Under the pieces are notes generated by a model. It saw only the letters and a list, made by a program, of their open reading frames with translations. It was not told where the DNA came from and did not search any database. Both the position numbers and the translations under genes were made by a program. From positions 8,094,001 through 8,158,000 of the forward strand of contig NZ_CP108430.1 of assembly GCF_041435335.1 (NCBI RefSeq): 64,000 bases of DNA, in the 5' to 3' direction. Shown here in pieces: positions 1-9,894 of this stretch (its first letter is position 1; each line of letters starts with the position of its first letter). The stretch comes from Streptomyces sp. NBC_01283 (lineage in GTDB: Bacteria > Actinomycetota > Actinomycetes > Streptomycetales > Streptomycetaceae).

Positions 1-731
<731 letters not shown>

Positions 732-776
732 TCACGGCCGCGGACAGTAAGCCCGGACCTTGCCCCCGTTGCGTTC

Positions 777-790
777 ATGGTCACGACCAT
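777..790. promoter_or_regulatory. Palindrome ATGGTC-AC-GACCAT, HutC/DasR-like operator
   Basis: This perfect 6+2+6 inverted repeat lies in the 115-base gap between the aminotransferase and the alditol oxidase, 61 bases before the aldO start. The core TGGTC-N2-GACCA matches the pattern bound by HutC-subfamily GntR regulators; DasR sites carry TGGTCTAGACCA. The regulator cannot be told from the sequence. Confidence 0.45.
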
Positions 791-831
791 ACGACTTCGG
801 ACAGCACGTCGGGGCTCCGGAAGCGCCGGTC

Positions 832-2028
832 TCAGGCTCGCATCACCAGGCGGTCCACCGCGGGGTTCCCCGAACCGTAGGGGACGGGCAGGAGTCCGGC
901 GTCCCCGGTCGCGTACAGCGCCTGTTCGAGGGCGCCGATCAGGGGCTGCACGTCGACCGGCGGGCGGACCACCAGGCGCAGGAAGCGGCTTGAGCTGCCG
1001 ATCTTGTTGCCGCACTCGCGCACCAGAATGCCGTGCTCGGCCAGCAGTCGGTCCCGCAGGACCACTCCGTCGACGCCGTCGGGCAGCCGTACGTACACGA
1101 AGTTTCCCTGTGAGGGGTAGCTGGTGAGTCCGGGAAGCCGGCCGAGGTGCCAGATCATCTCCTGACGGTCGCGGCGGACCTGACGCAGGCTCAGGTCGTA
1201 GGCGTGGCGGTGCTGCTTGAGCATGAACACCACGCTCTCCGCGAAGGAGTTGAGGTTCCACTTCGGCAGCGCGGCGCGCACCCTGCCGGCCAGGCCCGGG
1301 TTGGCGACGAGGTAGCCGAAGCGGACGCCGTGCAGCCCGAAGTTCTTGCCGAGGCTGCGCAGCACGATGACATTGGGCCGCAGCACCGCCTCGTCGGCGA
1401 CGCTCGACTCGGGGCCCGCGTCGGCGAACTCGAGGAACGACTCGTCCACGACCACCAGGTCGAGATCCTGCAGCGCGTCGAGCAGCGCGAGCACGGAGCG
1501 GCGCGGAAGGAGGCCTCCGTCCGGGTTGTTGGGATTGCAGATGACCGCCGTGCGGGAACCCCGGGCGCGTACGAAGTCGACGTAGGCTCCCGGATCGAGC
1601 ACGAAGCCGTCGGCCTCCGGAAGCAGGAACATGTCGACGCGCTTGCCGGTCTCCATCGACTGATCGGTCCACCGCCCGAACGTCGGCACGGGCACGGCGA
1701 GCGCGTCGCGCACGAGCAAGTGGTCGATCCAGGTGATGAGTTCGGTCGAGCCGTTGCCCATCACGACGGTCTGCGGATTGAGGCCGAGCACGGCACTGAG
1801 CTCGGCGGTGATGGTGTCCGCGCCGCTCGGGTAGTACGTGAGGATGTCCCGCAGCCGTCCGCCGAGCTCCTCGTACATCTCGGGTGTGGGGAAGTACGGA
1901 TTGCACGGGACGCAGAAGTCGACGAGCGGCTGCCCGCTGTCCGCCGCCGCCCTGTTCAGCGCGGAGTACGAGGGGGTGTGCGCGGTGGACGCGCGGAAGA
2001 GGGCGGTGACGTTGCCCGCGTCTGCCAT
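832..2028 (-). CDS. PLP-dependent class I/II aminotransferase (HisC/CobD-like)
   Basis: A 398-residue fold-type I PLP enzyme resembling histidinol-phosphate aminotransferase and threonine-phosphate decarboxylase. It shows CNPNNPDG (about 164-171), the cofactor Asp in VVVDESF (D195) and the Schiff-base Lys in SLGKNFGLHG (K228). No signal peptide. The ATG at 2028 opens on a sensible N-terminus, and the upstream ATG in this frame has no clear ribosome site. It lies between GH127 and the alditol oxidase on the same strand, but gaps of 182 and 115 bases make one transcript uncertain. Nothing identifies the amine substrate. A housekeeping histidine-pathway role is unlikely in this setting, but the sequence does not exclude it. 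Confidence 0.8.
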   Translation of the reverse strand: MADAGNVTALFRASTAHTPSYSALNRAAADSGQPLVDFCVPCNPYFPTPEMYEELGGRLRDILTYYPSGADTITAELSAVLGLNPQTVVMGNGSTELITWIDHLLVRDALAVPVPTFGRWTDQSMETGKRVDMFLLPEADGFVLDPGAYVDFVRARGSRTAVICNPNNPDGGLLPRRSVLALLDALQDLDLVVVDESFLEFADAGPESSVADEAVLRPNVIVLRSLGKNFGLHGVRFGYLVANPGLAGRVRAALPKWNLNSFAESVVFMLKQHRHAYDLSLRQVRRDRQEMIWHLGRLPGLTSYPSQGNFVYVRLPDGVDGVVLRDRLLAEHGILVRECGNKIGSSSRFLRLVVRPPVDVQPLIGALEQALYATGDAGLLPVPYGSGNPAVDRLVMRA

Positions 2029-2110
2029 GGGAGGCCTCCGGGTCGGGGAGGGTGGTGTCTCCTGTACATACGTGCGTGGGTGAGGGTGCGCTCAACCGGC
2101 GGGGCAAGAG

Positions 2111-2169
2111 GGGCGGGTGAGGTGCGCGACAGCCTTCGTCAGCCGCGTGACAGCCTTCGTCACCCGCCC
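2111..2169. repeat. Direct and inverted repeats downstream of GH127
   Basis: GACAGCCTTCGTCA occurs twice, at 2128-2141 and 2149-2162, with a 21-base period. GGGCGGGTGA at 2111-2120 pairs perfectly with TCACCCGCCC at 2160-2169. Transcribed on the minus strand the arms could close a long-loop hairpin just after the GH127 stop, so a terminator role is possible but the loop is large. Confidence 0.4.
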
Positions 2170-2210
2170 GAACAGCCGTCGTCTCCCGCGCGAGAACCGG
2201 TCGGCTTCCG

Positions 2211-4259
2211 TCAGCCGGGGACCTCCCGTGGAATCCAGACCCGCATGGCCCCGTCCTCGCGGTTCGCCCACGCGTGGTACGGCACCGCAGTCAGCGGGGT
2301 GGGCGCCCCGTCCGAGCGGCGGTGGCCGGTGGTGGTGACGACCGTGACGCCGCCCAGGAGGTCCGGCCGGTGCTCGGCGACCGTGCGTGCGGCGGGGACC
2401 AGCGTCACCTCGTCGAGGCGCAGGCCCGCCTGCTGATCGGCACTCTCCAGGCAGTACACCAGGGGCCCGCGCTCGATGGCGAGGCAGCCGCGCACGGCGT
2501 CCACCCGTGGATCGGGCTCCGTGAGGCGCACGTCGAGGGCGAGGTCGAGGACGACGCGCTCGCCCGGCAGCCAGCGGCGGCGTATCCGCAGCCATCCCCC
2601 GTCCGCCTCCGTGCGGTTCTGCCGGTCCGGTGCGGCCACCGTGAACTCGGCGCACCAGGAAGGGATGCGCAGCGAAAGCGTCCAGTCGCGGTCCGCCGGT
2701 GCCGCGTCGACGGTGACCGTGACGCGGCCCTTCCACGGGTAGTCCGTCTCCACGGTGACCGCTCCGCCCCCGGCTGTGTCCGCTGGGTCCGTCGCGTACG
2801 AACCCGTCGCGTACTGGTGCAGCTGCAGGCCGTCCGCATCGCCGCTCGCCACATAGTGGGGGAGCGAGGCCAGCAGGCGCATGACGTTGGGCGGGCAGCA
2901 TGCGCAGCGGAACCACGGTGTGCGGCGGGCCGTCCGGTCGCCGGGGTGGTCCTCGTGGTCGTCACGCACCTGGAGCGGGTTGACGTACAGCCAGCGGTCG
3001 CCGTCGAGGGCGACGCCGGACAGGAAACCGTTGTAGAGGGTGCGCTCGACGAGGTCGGAGTACCGGGTTTCGCCCGTCAGCAGAGCCATCCGCCAGGACC
3101 ACTGCACGGAGGCGATGGCCGCGCAGGTTTCCGCGTACGCCCGGTCCGGCGGCAGCTCGAAGGGCTCACCGAACGCCTCGCCCTCGTGGCGCGCGCCGAC
3201 GCCGCCCGTGAGGTAGGTCTTGGTGGCGGCCATGGCGTGCCACAGCCGCTCCAGGGACTCCCGCAGTGCCTCGTCGCCGGTCTCCATGGCCAGGTCGGTG
3301 GCCCCGGCCAGCAGATACAGCTGACGCACGGCGTGCCCCGTGACGGTCGGCGCCTCCCGTACGGGGAGGTGGTCCTGCCAGTACGCCGGGCCCGGATCGC
3401 GGGCGCGGTCGACGCCCTCCGCGAGCAGCCCGTGGCCGCGACGGTCGGTGAAGTCGCCCGCGAGATCGAGGAAGCGTCGCTCACCGGTCTCGCGGTACAG
3501 CTCCACCAGAGCGGTCTCGATCTCCGGGTGCCCGCAGATCCCGCCGCTCTTCCCGTCTGACCTGTCCGTCCCGTCCGCGCCGTCCGTCCCGTCCGTCCCG
3601 TCCGTCCCGAAGACGGAGTCGATGTACGTGGCGAACCGGAGCGCCACGTCGAGGAGTTCGCGGCGGCCGGTGGCGCGGTGGTGGGCGACGGCTGCCTGGA
3701 TCAGATGTCCCGCGCAGTACAGCTCATGGCCCCAGTCGAGCTCGCTCCAGCGCCGGTCGGGGTGGGCGACCTGGTAGTAGGTCTGGAGATAGCCGTCGGG
3801 TCCTTGGGCCGTGGCGACGAGTGACACCAGCCGTCGCACCTCTGCGGCGAGTCCGCTGTGGCCGGGATCGTCGGCCAGCTGCCAGGATGCGGCCTCCAGC
3901 CACTTGTGGACGTCGGAGTCCTGGAACGGGAAGTCCCCGCTGAAGGCTCCCGCACTGTCCGAACCCTCCGGGTCTTCCGACTCCTCCGATTCCTCGGAAC
4001 TCCCCGCCGCCGTACGGAGGTTGGCAAGGTTTCCCGCCTTTTCGAGGCGCTCAGGCCCCTGCGGGATGCTCACCGTGGCGTTGATGTGCCGCCGGGCGGC
4101 CCAGAAGCCGCCGGTGATCCGGGCGGTGGCGGCCGGGCGCAGGGCGGTGTGGGCGTGGGAGCGAAGGCGGATCGGTCCCAGAGGCGCGGCTGCGGCTGTG
4201 GCTGTGGCTGTGGGCTGGGGCGAGGGAGTGGGTTGGAGCGAGGGCGTGAGATCGGGCAT
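2211..4259 (-). CDS. GH127 beta-L-arabinofuranosidase
   Basis: About 682 residues with a GH127 (alpha/alpha)6-barrel. HypBA1-type enzymes of this family remove beta-L-arabinofuranose from hydroxyproline-linked arabino-oligosaccharides, using a zinc-bound Cys as nucleophile. The conserved YAETC segment and CACCPPN cluster (about residue 446) are both present, so the active site looks intact. No signal peptide, so it probably acts on imported oligosaccharides. ATG 4259 (MPDLTPS) is preferred: it has a GAGGA nine bases upstream and leaves the operator at 4287 outside the gene. Odd: the start is Pro/Thr/Ala-rich, an acidic Ser/Glu run sits at about 85-103, and a Gly-Thr-Asp repeat at about 216-238, both unlike the normal fold. 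Confidence 0.88.
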   Translation of the reverse strand: MPDLTPSLQPTPSPQPTATATAAAAPLGPIRLRSHAHTALRPAATARITGGFWAARRHINATVSIPQGPERLEKAGNLANLRTAAGSSEESEESEDPEGSDSAGAFSGDFPFQDSDVHKWLEAASWQLADDPGHSGLAAEVRRLVSLVATAQGPDGYLQTYYQVAHPDRRWSELDWGHELYCAGHLIQAAVAHHRATGRRELLDVALRFATYIDSVFGTDGTDGTDGADGTDRSDGKSGGICGHPEIETALVELYRETGERRFLDLAGDFTDRRGHGLLAEGVDRARDPGPAYWQDHLPVREAPTVTGHAVRQLYLLAGATDLAMETGDEALRESLERLWHAMAATKTYLTGGVGARHEGEAFGEPFELPPDRAYAETCAAIASVQWSWRMALLTGETRYSDLVERTLYNGFLSGVALDGDRWLYVNPLQVRDDHEDHPGDRTARRTPWFRCACCPPNVMRLLASLPHYVASGDADGLQLHQYATGSYATDPADTAGGGAVTVETDYPWKGRVTVTVDAAPADRDWTLSLRIPSWCAEFTVAAPDRQNRTEADGGWLRIRRRWLPGERVVLDLALDVRLTEPDPRVDAVRGCLAIERGPLVYCLESADQQAGLRLDEVTLVPAARTVAEHRPDLLGGVTVVTTTGHRRSDGAPTPLTAVPYHAWANREDGAMRVWIPREVPG

Positions 4260-4286
4260 GCGTGCCATTCCTCGGTGCCATGTGCG

Positions 4287-4300
4287 TTCGATATCTAGAA
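4287..4300. promoter_or_regulatory. Palindrome TTCGA-TATC-TAGAA, cluster operator motif
   Basis: This lies 28 bases upstream of the GH127 start. It is one base away from a perfect TTCGA-N4-TCGAA palindrome, with flanking G and C extending it to GTTCGA...TAGAAC. The same pattern stands before other genes at 8513, 22922, 35925 and 39429, which is the main reason to call it an operator. The protein that binds it is unknown. Confidence 0.5.
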
Positions 4301-4431
4301 CATCGTTCGGAAATCTGCTAACGCCGCCGACGCTACCGTGGGCAGCCGGGCCCAGGGGAGAGGTCGGCCGCATCCGGCACCCTCATCTCACGTACGTCCC
4401 TGGCCGGCCGCGGCTCATACGATCGGGGCCC

Positions 4432-5088
4432 ATGAGCCCCCGCCTGCTGATCTACAGCCGAACGACCGCATACCGGCACGCGTCGATCCCCGTCGGAGTC
4501 ACCGCCCTGAGCGAGCTCGCCGCCGGACTCGGCTGCCCGGCCGACGCGACCGAGGACCCGGCCGCCTTCGAGCAGGACCTCTCCGGCTACACGGCGATCG
4601 TCTTCCTCTCCACCAGCGGCGACGTCCTCACCCCGGCCGGGCGGTCGGCGCTGCGCGCGCACCGGTCGGCGGGCGGCGGCTTCATGGGCGTCCACGCCGC
4701 GGCCTGCACCGAGTACGACTGGCCGTACTACGGCGAACTGCTCGGCGCGCGCTTCGCCCGGCACCCCGCCCTCCAGCCCGGCCGCCTGACCGTCGAGGAC
4801 CACGCGCACCCCGCCACCGAACACCTCCCCGCCAGCTGGGAGTTCACCGATGAGTGGTACGACTTCCGGGCGTCGCCGCGCGGCGCGGTGCGGGTCCTGG
4901 CATCGGCCGACGAGTCCTCGTACGAAGGCGGCGCGATGGGGGCCGACCACCCCCTGGTGTGGTGCCACGAGATCGGCGGCGGCCCGATGTTCTACACCGC
5001 CCTCGGCCACGCCGACGAGGCCTACCGGGACCCGGCCTTCCGTGCGCACCTCCTGGGCGGCCTGAGGTACGTGACCGGCCTGGCCTGA
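4432..5088 (+). CDS. ThuA-like domain protein
   Basis: A 218-residue single-domain protein of the ThuA / trehalose-utilisation-like family, a class I glutamine amidotransferase-like fold often found beside sugar genes. It begins MSPRLLIYSRTTAYRHASIP, keeps the family's GGGFMGVHAAACTEYDW segment and ends GGGPMFYTALGHADEAYRDP. No signal peptide. The reaction is not established for most members; some relatives are tied to disaccharide metabolism. It is divergent from GH127 and stops just before a strong hairpin. A TACGAT -10 element at 4418-4423 would give a transcript that starts almost at the ATG, so it may be nearly leaderless. Confidence 0.82.
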   Translation: MSPRLLIYSRTTAYRHASIPVGVTALSELAAGLGCPADATEDPAAFEQDLSGYTAIVFLSTSGDVLTPAGRSALRAHRSAGGGFMGVHAAACTEYDWPYYGELLGARFARHPALQPGRLTVEDHAHPATEHLPASWEFTDEWYDFRASPRGAVRVLASADESSYEGGAMGADHPLVWCHEIGGGPMFYTALGHADEAYRDPAFRAHLLGGLRYVTGLA

Positions 5089-5121
5089 AGCCTCGGCGCG
5101 CGAGGCGATCCGGGCATGGGT

Positions 5122-5149
5122 GAGCCCCCGCCGGGTGCGGCGGGGGCTC
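5122..5149. terminator. Bidirectional hairpin between ThuA and cyclophilin genes
   Basis: GAGCCCCCGCC pairs perfectly with GGCGGGGGCTC across a six-base loop, an 11-bp GC-rich stem. It lies between two convergent genes and can stop transcription from both sides. There is no U tract, which is usual in Streptomyces. Confidence 0.85.
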
Positions 5150-5168
5150 GTGCCAGGTGCGCCCGGTG

Positions 5169-5666
5169 TTAGAGCGTGCCGGAGGCGGCGATGGCGACCT
5201 CGGCCTTGGTGGCGCCGGACTGCGAGCCGAAGCTCTCGATCTTCTTGACGAGGGCCATGCTGTCCTCGTCCGCGACCTCACCGAAGACCACGTGCTTGCC
5301 GTCGAGCCAGCTCGTGACGACCGTGGTGATGAAGAACTGCGAGCCGTTCGAGTCGGGGCCGGCGTTGGCCATCGAGAGCAGGCCCGGCTTGGTGTGCTTG
5401 AGCTGGAAGTTCTCGTCGGGGAACTTCGCGCCGTAGATGCTCTTGCCGCCGGTGCCGTTGCCGGCGGTGAAGTCGCCGCCCTGGAGCATGAAGTCCGGGA
5501 TGACGCGGTGGAACTTCGAGCCGGCGTAGCCGAAGCCCTTCTCGCCGGTGGCGAGCGCGCGGAAGTTCTCCACGGTCTTCGGCACGACGTCGTCGAAGAG
5601 GTTGAACGTGATGCGGCCTTCGGGCTTGCCGTCGATGGTGATGTCGAAATAAGCCTTGATTGTCAT
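5169..5666 (-). CDS. Cyclophilin-type peptidyl-prolyl cis-trans isomerase
   Basis: A 165-residue cytoplasmic cyclophilin that isomerises X-Pro bonds. It carries [16 protein letters not shown], with the catalytic Arg, and GSQFFITT and [12 protein letters not shown], which line the cyclosporin pocket. The ATG at 5666 ([13 protein letters not shown]) matches the N-terminus of known Streptomyces cyclophilins and follows AGGATGAGG; an upstream in-frame ATG would add only a few unsupported residues. It is a housekeeping gene inside a carbohydrate region and has no visible link to its neighbours. Confidence 0.95.
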   Translation of the reverse strand: MTIKAYFDITIDGKPEGRITFNLFDDVVPKTVENFRALATGEKGFGYAGSKFHRVIPDFMLQGGDFTAGNGTGGKSIYGAKFPDENFQLKHTKPGLLSMANAGPDSNGSQFFITTVVTSWLDGKHVVFGEVADEDSMALVKKIESFGSQSGATKAEVAIAASGTL

Positions 5667-5793
5667 GGTCCTCATCCTGTCATTGCCCTGTCCCCGCTCG
5701 CCAACCGAACCCCCCAAAGAACCCGTCGCACCTCGTTTGACCAGGCATGATGGTGTTTGTACCGGACATGTGCGCGGTGCGAAACGATCTTCT

Positions 5794-8277
5794 TCAGCCG
5801 GTCCTGATCCTCATGAAGGTGATCGAGTTCGCCGGGAAGGTGTACGAGAAGGTGTCGGACACGCCCTTGAACGTCGACGTCACCGGTTTGACCGGTGTCG
5901 CGTCCTTCGTGTTCTCCGCGGTCGGGTCGGCGGCGAGCGTGGTCACCTTCGCGGCCGGCCGCACCTTCGTGCCCGGGCCGATGCCGACCTTGGTGCGGGC
6001 ATCCGAGCCCTGCGCGTTGACGACCTTGACGATGAGGTCTCCGGTGGCCTTGTCGCGGGTGACGACCTGGCGGAACGGCTCGGCGGGCTTGTCGTCCGTG
6101 AAGGAGCCCCACTTCTTGCCGTCGAGGAAGAGCGTCACCTGGCGTCCGCGCACCTCGACGCGCAGGTCGTAGCTGCGGCCCGTCTCGATGGTCGTCGTGT
6201 CCTGGACCATGGTCTGCTTAGCGCCGTCGGCGGTCTTCTCGACGGCTGACTGGCTGTTGTTCCAGCCGCCCAGGTTCCACCAGTAGTAGTTGCCGGTGTC
6301 CTTGACCCCGAAGGCGACCATGAAGCCCTCCTTGCCGGACTTCTTGGTGGCCTTCACGTTCAGGTCGTAGTTCTGCCAGGCCTTGTCGCCCGCCGTGACC
6401 AGGGTGTTCTCCGCGGCCTCGTCGGACTGGACGTACGCGCCGTCCTGGACGGTCCAGGTGCCCTTGCCGGCCGCCTTGCTCCACCGGCCGTCACCGCCGG
6501 AGAAGTCGTCGGCCAGGAGCGTCCCGCCGTCCTCGCCGGTGACCTTCACGTCGTCGTACGAGGCGCTGGTCGCCCATGTGGACAGGCCGACGGCGCCGGT
6601 GATGGGGCCGGACGTGGCGGGGGCGCCGGAGGCGGTGGACGGCACGACCTCGTCGCCGACGTTGCGCATGAAGAGCTTCTGCGTCTCGTAGTTGGCCGAG
6701 CCCCATGACTGGTCGTTGTCGTACCAGATCATGTTCGGCTTCCACTGCACGTAGTCCTCGTTGGCGAGCAGCGGGGCGTACGAGGCGAGCTTGACGACGT
6801 CGGCGTTGCGCTCAAGGCCGGTCATGAAGGCCGCTTCGGACAGGGCGTTGGAGAACTTGTTGCCCTGCGAGGCGTACTCGCCGAGGAAGACCTTCGGGCC
6901 CTCGCGGTCGTAGGAGTCGTAGCGGTCGTTGTTCTCCAGGAACCACTGCGGGCTGTTGTAGTAGTGCTCGTCGACCATCGCGACGTCCGCGTCACGGTTG
7001 AGCTGCCAGGCCTTGTCGAACGTCGAACCGCTGTCATCGGGGCCGGAGTTGGAGATGACGGTGATGTCCGGGTACTTCTTCTCGATGGCCGCGCGGAACT
7101 CCTTGAAGCGGGCGAAGAACTCCTCCGGGAGGTTCTCCTCGTTGCCGACCTCCAGGTGGGTCAGGCGGAAGGGCTTGGGGTGGCCCATCGCCGCCCGCTT
7201 CTTGCCCCACTCGCTCGTCGCCGGGCCATTGGCGAACTCGATGAGGTCCAGCGTGTCCTGGATGTGCCGCTTGAGGAGGGCCGGGTCGTCGGTGGCCTTG
7301 TTCTGGCCGCAGCCGGTCACCAGGGCGGGCACGACGGGCAGCGGCATCGCGCCGGTGTCCTCGGCGAACTGGAAGTACTCGTAGTATCCGAGGCCGTAAC
7401 TCTGGTTGTAGCCCCAGAAGTTGGCGTTCGTGGCGCGCTGCTCGACGGGCCCGATGGTGTCCTTCCACTGGTAGGAGCGCTTGCGCTGCCAGCCGGACCT
7501 CTCGTCGTACGCCTCGTGGGAGCCGGTGTTGACCAGGCAGCCGCCGGGGAAGCGCAGGAAGCCGGGGTTCAGGTCGGCGATCTTCTGGGCGAGGTCCTGG
7601 CGCAGGCCGTTCGCGCGGCCCTTGTAGGTGTCGCGGGGGAAGAGGGAGATCTCGTCGAGAGCGACCGGAGCATCCGAGGCGACCGCGAGCCGACCGTCGG
7701 CGGAGGTCCGGCCAGCGGTGAAGGAGGCCTTGTACTTCGCCCAGCCGCCGCGCGCGGTGACGCGGCGAGCCGGGGCCAGTTCGCCGGAGGCGTCGCGCAG
7801 GGTGAGGGTCAGGGGTGCCTTGCTCGTGCCACCGGTGCGCGCCCAGACGGAGAAGTCGTAGCGCTTGCCCTTGGCGACGGCGATGCCGGTGTTGTAGCCG
7901 GAGTTGGTGACGGTTGAACCGCCGTCCAGGGAGAGGTAGTTGCGGTTGCGGGCGTTCAGACGGCCGTCGTCGTTCACCACTTTGGCGGAACCGGACGTGT
8001 CCCACGACGTCAGGGGCGTGTAGGCGGCGTTGTCGGCGGTGGAGTACTCGAAGGAGCGGTTCTGGACGAGCTCGGCGTAGAGGCCGCCGTCCGCCGCGCG
8101 GTTGATGTCCTCGTAGAAGACGCCGTACATCGAGTCGTCGATCTTCGCGCCGGTGCGGGCCGGGTCGACGTCGATGGTGTAGTCGGTGGGTTCGGCCGCG
8201 GCGGTGGGTCCCGCGGCGAGCGTTCCGGTGAGCAGGGCCCCCAGGGCGAGTCCGAGTCTCCATCGTCTGCGTGCCAT
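5794..8277 (-). CDS. Secreted GH51 alpha-L-arabinofuranosidase, multidomain
   Basis: An 827-residue exported enzyme releasing arabinose side chains from arabinan or arabinoxylan. A signal peptide covers roughly residues 1-28 ([14 protein letters not shown]...PTAAA). A beta-sandwich insert resembling CBM4/9 lies at about 80-215. The GH51 barrel has acid/base E380 in LEVGNEEN and nucleophile E467 in FLGEYAS. A concanavalin-like domain follows at about 540-700, then a C-terminal strand region. It is divergent from the arabinan importer and shares the 264-base control region, which holds the TTCGA-N4-TCGAA palindromes, so both sides are probably induced together. The family is certain; polymer preference is inferred from the neighbours. 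Confidence 0.92.
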   Translation of the reverse strand: MARRRWRLGLALGALLTGTLAAGPTAAAEPTDYTIDVDPARTGAKIDDSMYGVFYEDINRAADGGLYAELVQNRSFEYSTADNAAYTPLTSWDTSGSAKVVNDDGRLNARNRNYLSLDGGSTVTNSGYNTGIAVAKGKRYDFSVWARTGGTSKAPLTLTLRDASGELAPARRVTARGGWAKYKASFTAGRTSADGRLAVASDAPVALDEISLFPRDTYKGRANGLRQDLAQKIADLNPGFLRFPGGCLVNTGSHEAYDERSGWQRKRSYQWKDTIGPVEQRATNANFWGYNQSYGLGYYEYFQFAEDTGAMPLPVVPALVTGCGQNKATDDPALLKRHIQDTLDLIEFANGPATSEWGKKRAAMGHPKPFRLTHLEVGNEENLPEEFFARFKEFRAAIEKKYPDITVISNSGPDDSGSTFDKAWQLNRDADVAMVDEHYYNSPQWFLENNDRYDSYDREGPKVFLGEYASQGNKFSNALSEAAFMTGLERNADVVKLASYAPLLANEDYVQWKPNMIWYDNDQSWGSANYETQKLFMRNVGDEVVPSTASGAPATSGPITGAVGLSTWATSASYDDVKVTGEDGGTLLADDFSGGDGRWSKAAGKGTWTVQDGAYVQSDEAAENTLVTAGDKAWQNYDLNVKATKKSGKEGFMVAFGVKDTGNYYWWNLGGWNNSQSAVEKTADGAKQTMVQDTTTIETGRSYDLRVEVRGRQVTLFLDGKKWGSFTDDKPAEPFRQVVTRDKATGDLIVKVVNAQGSDARTKVGIGPGTKVRPAAKVTTLAADPTAENTKDATPVKPVTSTFKGVSDTFSYTFPANSITFMRIRTG

Positions 8278-8294
8278 GCGTACCCCAGTTTCTG

Positions 8295-8308
8295 TGCGGT
8301 ATATCGAA
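8295..8308. promoter_or_regulatory. Degenerate TTCGA-N4-TCGAA site near the GH51 start
   Basis: TGCGG-TATA-TCGAA lies 18 bases before the secreted GH51 ATG. One half-site is perfect and the other matches three of five positions. It is proposed only because a perfect copy lies at 8513 in the same divergent region. Confidence 0.3.
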
Positions 8309-8460
8309 CGACGATCAGCGGGTCGAACGGAAACCTAGGCAGCGGGGAGCGGCACGTCAACGCATTGCGCAGGAAGTGACCGAGGTGCGTCCCGGGGTTC
8401 GTGATGTCGAACAACTTCCAAGGGATTCACGGGACTTCGCCGCCGAGTCTGTCCGAACCG

Positions 8461-8489
8461 TTGACGTGCCCTGTGTTCGACCTTACGGT
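8461..8489 (+). promoter_or_regulatory. Promoter of the arabinan importer operon
   Basis: TTGACG at 8461-8466 is followed by a 17-base spacer and TACGGT at 8484-8489, a good vegetative-type promoter. The start would fall near 8496, so both palindromes at 8494 and 8513 would lie over the start site and early leader, a classic repressor arrangement. Confidence 0.6.
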
Positions 8490-8493
8490 CCCG

Positions 8494-8507
8494 TTCGAAG
8501 TTGCGAG
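8494..8507. promoter_or_regulatory. Second, imperfect operator of the arabinan importer
   Basis: TTCGA-AGTT-GCGAG starts 19 bases before the perfect palindrome at 8513. The left half is exact and the right half matches three of five positions. The two copies face the same side of the helix only roughly. Confidence 0.35.
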
Positions 8508-8512
8508 CAGCA

Positions 8513-8526
8513 TTCGAAATATCGAA
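8513..8526. promoter_or_regulatory. Perfect palindrome TTCGA-AATA-TCGAA
   Basis: The only fully symmetric copy of the cluster motif. It ends 15 bases before the ATG of the arabinan importer binding protein and lies downstream of its promoter, so binding would block transcription. Related copies are at 4287, 22922, 35925 and 39429. Confidence 0.6.
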
Positions 8527-8541
8527 CAGAAGTGAGCCGCA

Positions 8542-9894
8542 ATGTCACCACCCCTCCCGAGCCGACGAGGAGTGCTCGGCTCCATCGGAGCGCTCGCCGT
8601 CACGGGCAGCTTCGGACTCGCTGCCGCGAATCGCAGCGCGTCGGCGATCGCGTCGGACGCGGACGTCCGGGTCCGCTACTGGAATCTGTTCTCCGGCGGC
8701 GACGGCGCCAACATGATCGCGATGCTGGACGCCTTCCGCACCGCGAACCCCCGCGTCGACGTCAAGGACTCGACCCTCCAGTGGGGCAACCCGTACTACA
8801 CGAAACTCGCCATGGCGGCGTCCGGCAACCGCGCCCCCGACCTCGCGGTGATGCACCTGGGCCGCATACCCGGCTTCGCCCCCGGACAGCTCCTCGACCC
8901 GTGGGACGTGCGGCTCCTGGCCAAGCACGGACTGCGGGAGGCCGACTTCGACCCGGTGCTGTGGAAGCGCGCCGTGGTCGACGGCAAGCTGTACGGCCTG
9001 CCCCTCGACATCCACGCCCAGCTCTGCTTCTACCGCCGGGACGTGTGCGGGAAGGCGGGGCTGCTCGACGCGGGCGGTGACCTTGCGGAGGTCACCTCGA
9101 CCGAGGACTGGTTCAAGGCACTCAAGGCCGCGAAGAAGGCCGTCAAGGGGGACGTCCACACCATCGGCATCAAGGCCGACGAACCGAACTTCTCCTGGTG
9201 GTTCTTCCTGTCCTTCTACACCCAGCTCGGCGGCACCTGCCTCAGCGCCGACGGCCGGGACGTCACCTTCGACACCGGCAAGGCCACCCAGGTCCTGGAG
9301 TTCCTGCGCCGGCACCTGACCGACGGTTACTCCACCGCGATCGGCGTCGCCGACGGTGAGGCGTTCGTCAACGGTTCCGCCTTCACCTGGGAGGGCAACT
9401 GGTCGGTGCCCGTCTTCAGCGGCGCGAAGCTCACGTACGGCGCGACCCCGCTGCCACCCGTCTTCGGCAGACCGGCGACGCACACCGAGTCGCACTGCTT
9501 CGTCCTGCCGCACCAGTCGCAGCGCGGCGGCGCCACCAATGAAGGCGCGCACCAACTGGCCGCGTACGTCGTCAAGAACGCCACCGCGTGGGCGCGCGGC
9601 GGCCACATCCCCGCCTACCTGCCGACGCTCGACGACAAGAAATACCTGGCACTGAGGCCGCAGTCCGAATACGTCTCGGCCATGGACCACATGGCCGTCG
9701 AGCCGGCCGCCTGGTTCGCCGGATCCACCGGACTCCTCGCCCAGCGCATCGGCCCCGTCATCGCCTCCTCCAACGTCGGCTCCGCCAAGCCCGAGGCCAC
9801 GGCCCGCCGCATGAAGGGCGTACTCGAAAAGCTGGTCGCCATGAAGAACCCGATGGAAGGCAGATCCGCCACCGAGGGAGGGTCCGCCGCATGA
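8542..9894 (+). CDS. ABC importer substrate-binding protein (arabino-oligosaccharide type)
   Basis: A 450-residue CUT1-family extracellular binding protein. The N-terminus SRRGVLGSIGALAV looks Tat-like, with Ala-rich cleavage region around residue 35; no lipobox Cys is seen, which is less usual. The mature part opens ADVRVRYWNLFSGGDGANM, a typical start for this fold. It overlaps the first permease by ATGA, and the operon ends with an intracellular GH51. By that context it should capture arabino-oligosaccharides. The ligand is inferred, not read from residues. Confidence 0.85.
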   Translation: MSPPLPSRRGVLGSIGALAVTGSFGLAAANRSASAIASDADVRVRYWNLFSGGDGANMIAMLDAFRTANPRVDVKDSTLQWGNPYYTKLAMAASGNRAPDLAVMHLGRIPGFAPGQLLDPWDVRLLAKHGLREADFDPVLWKRAVVDGKLYGLPLDIHAQLCFYRRDVCGKAGLLDAGGDLAEVTSTEDWFKALKAAKKAVKGDVHTIGIKADEPNFSWWFFLSFYTQLGGTCLSADGRDVTFDTGKATQVLEFLRRHLTDGYSTAIGVADGEAFVNGSAFTWEGNWSVPVFSGAKLTYGATPLPPVFGRPATHTESHCFVLPHQSQRGGATNEGAHQLAAYVVKNATAWARGGHIPAYLPTLDDKKYLALRPQSEYVSAMDHMAVEPAAWFAGSTGLLAQRIGPVIASSNVGSAKPEATARRMKGVLEKLVAMKNPMEGRSATEGGSAA

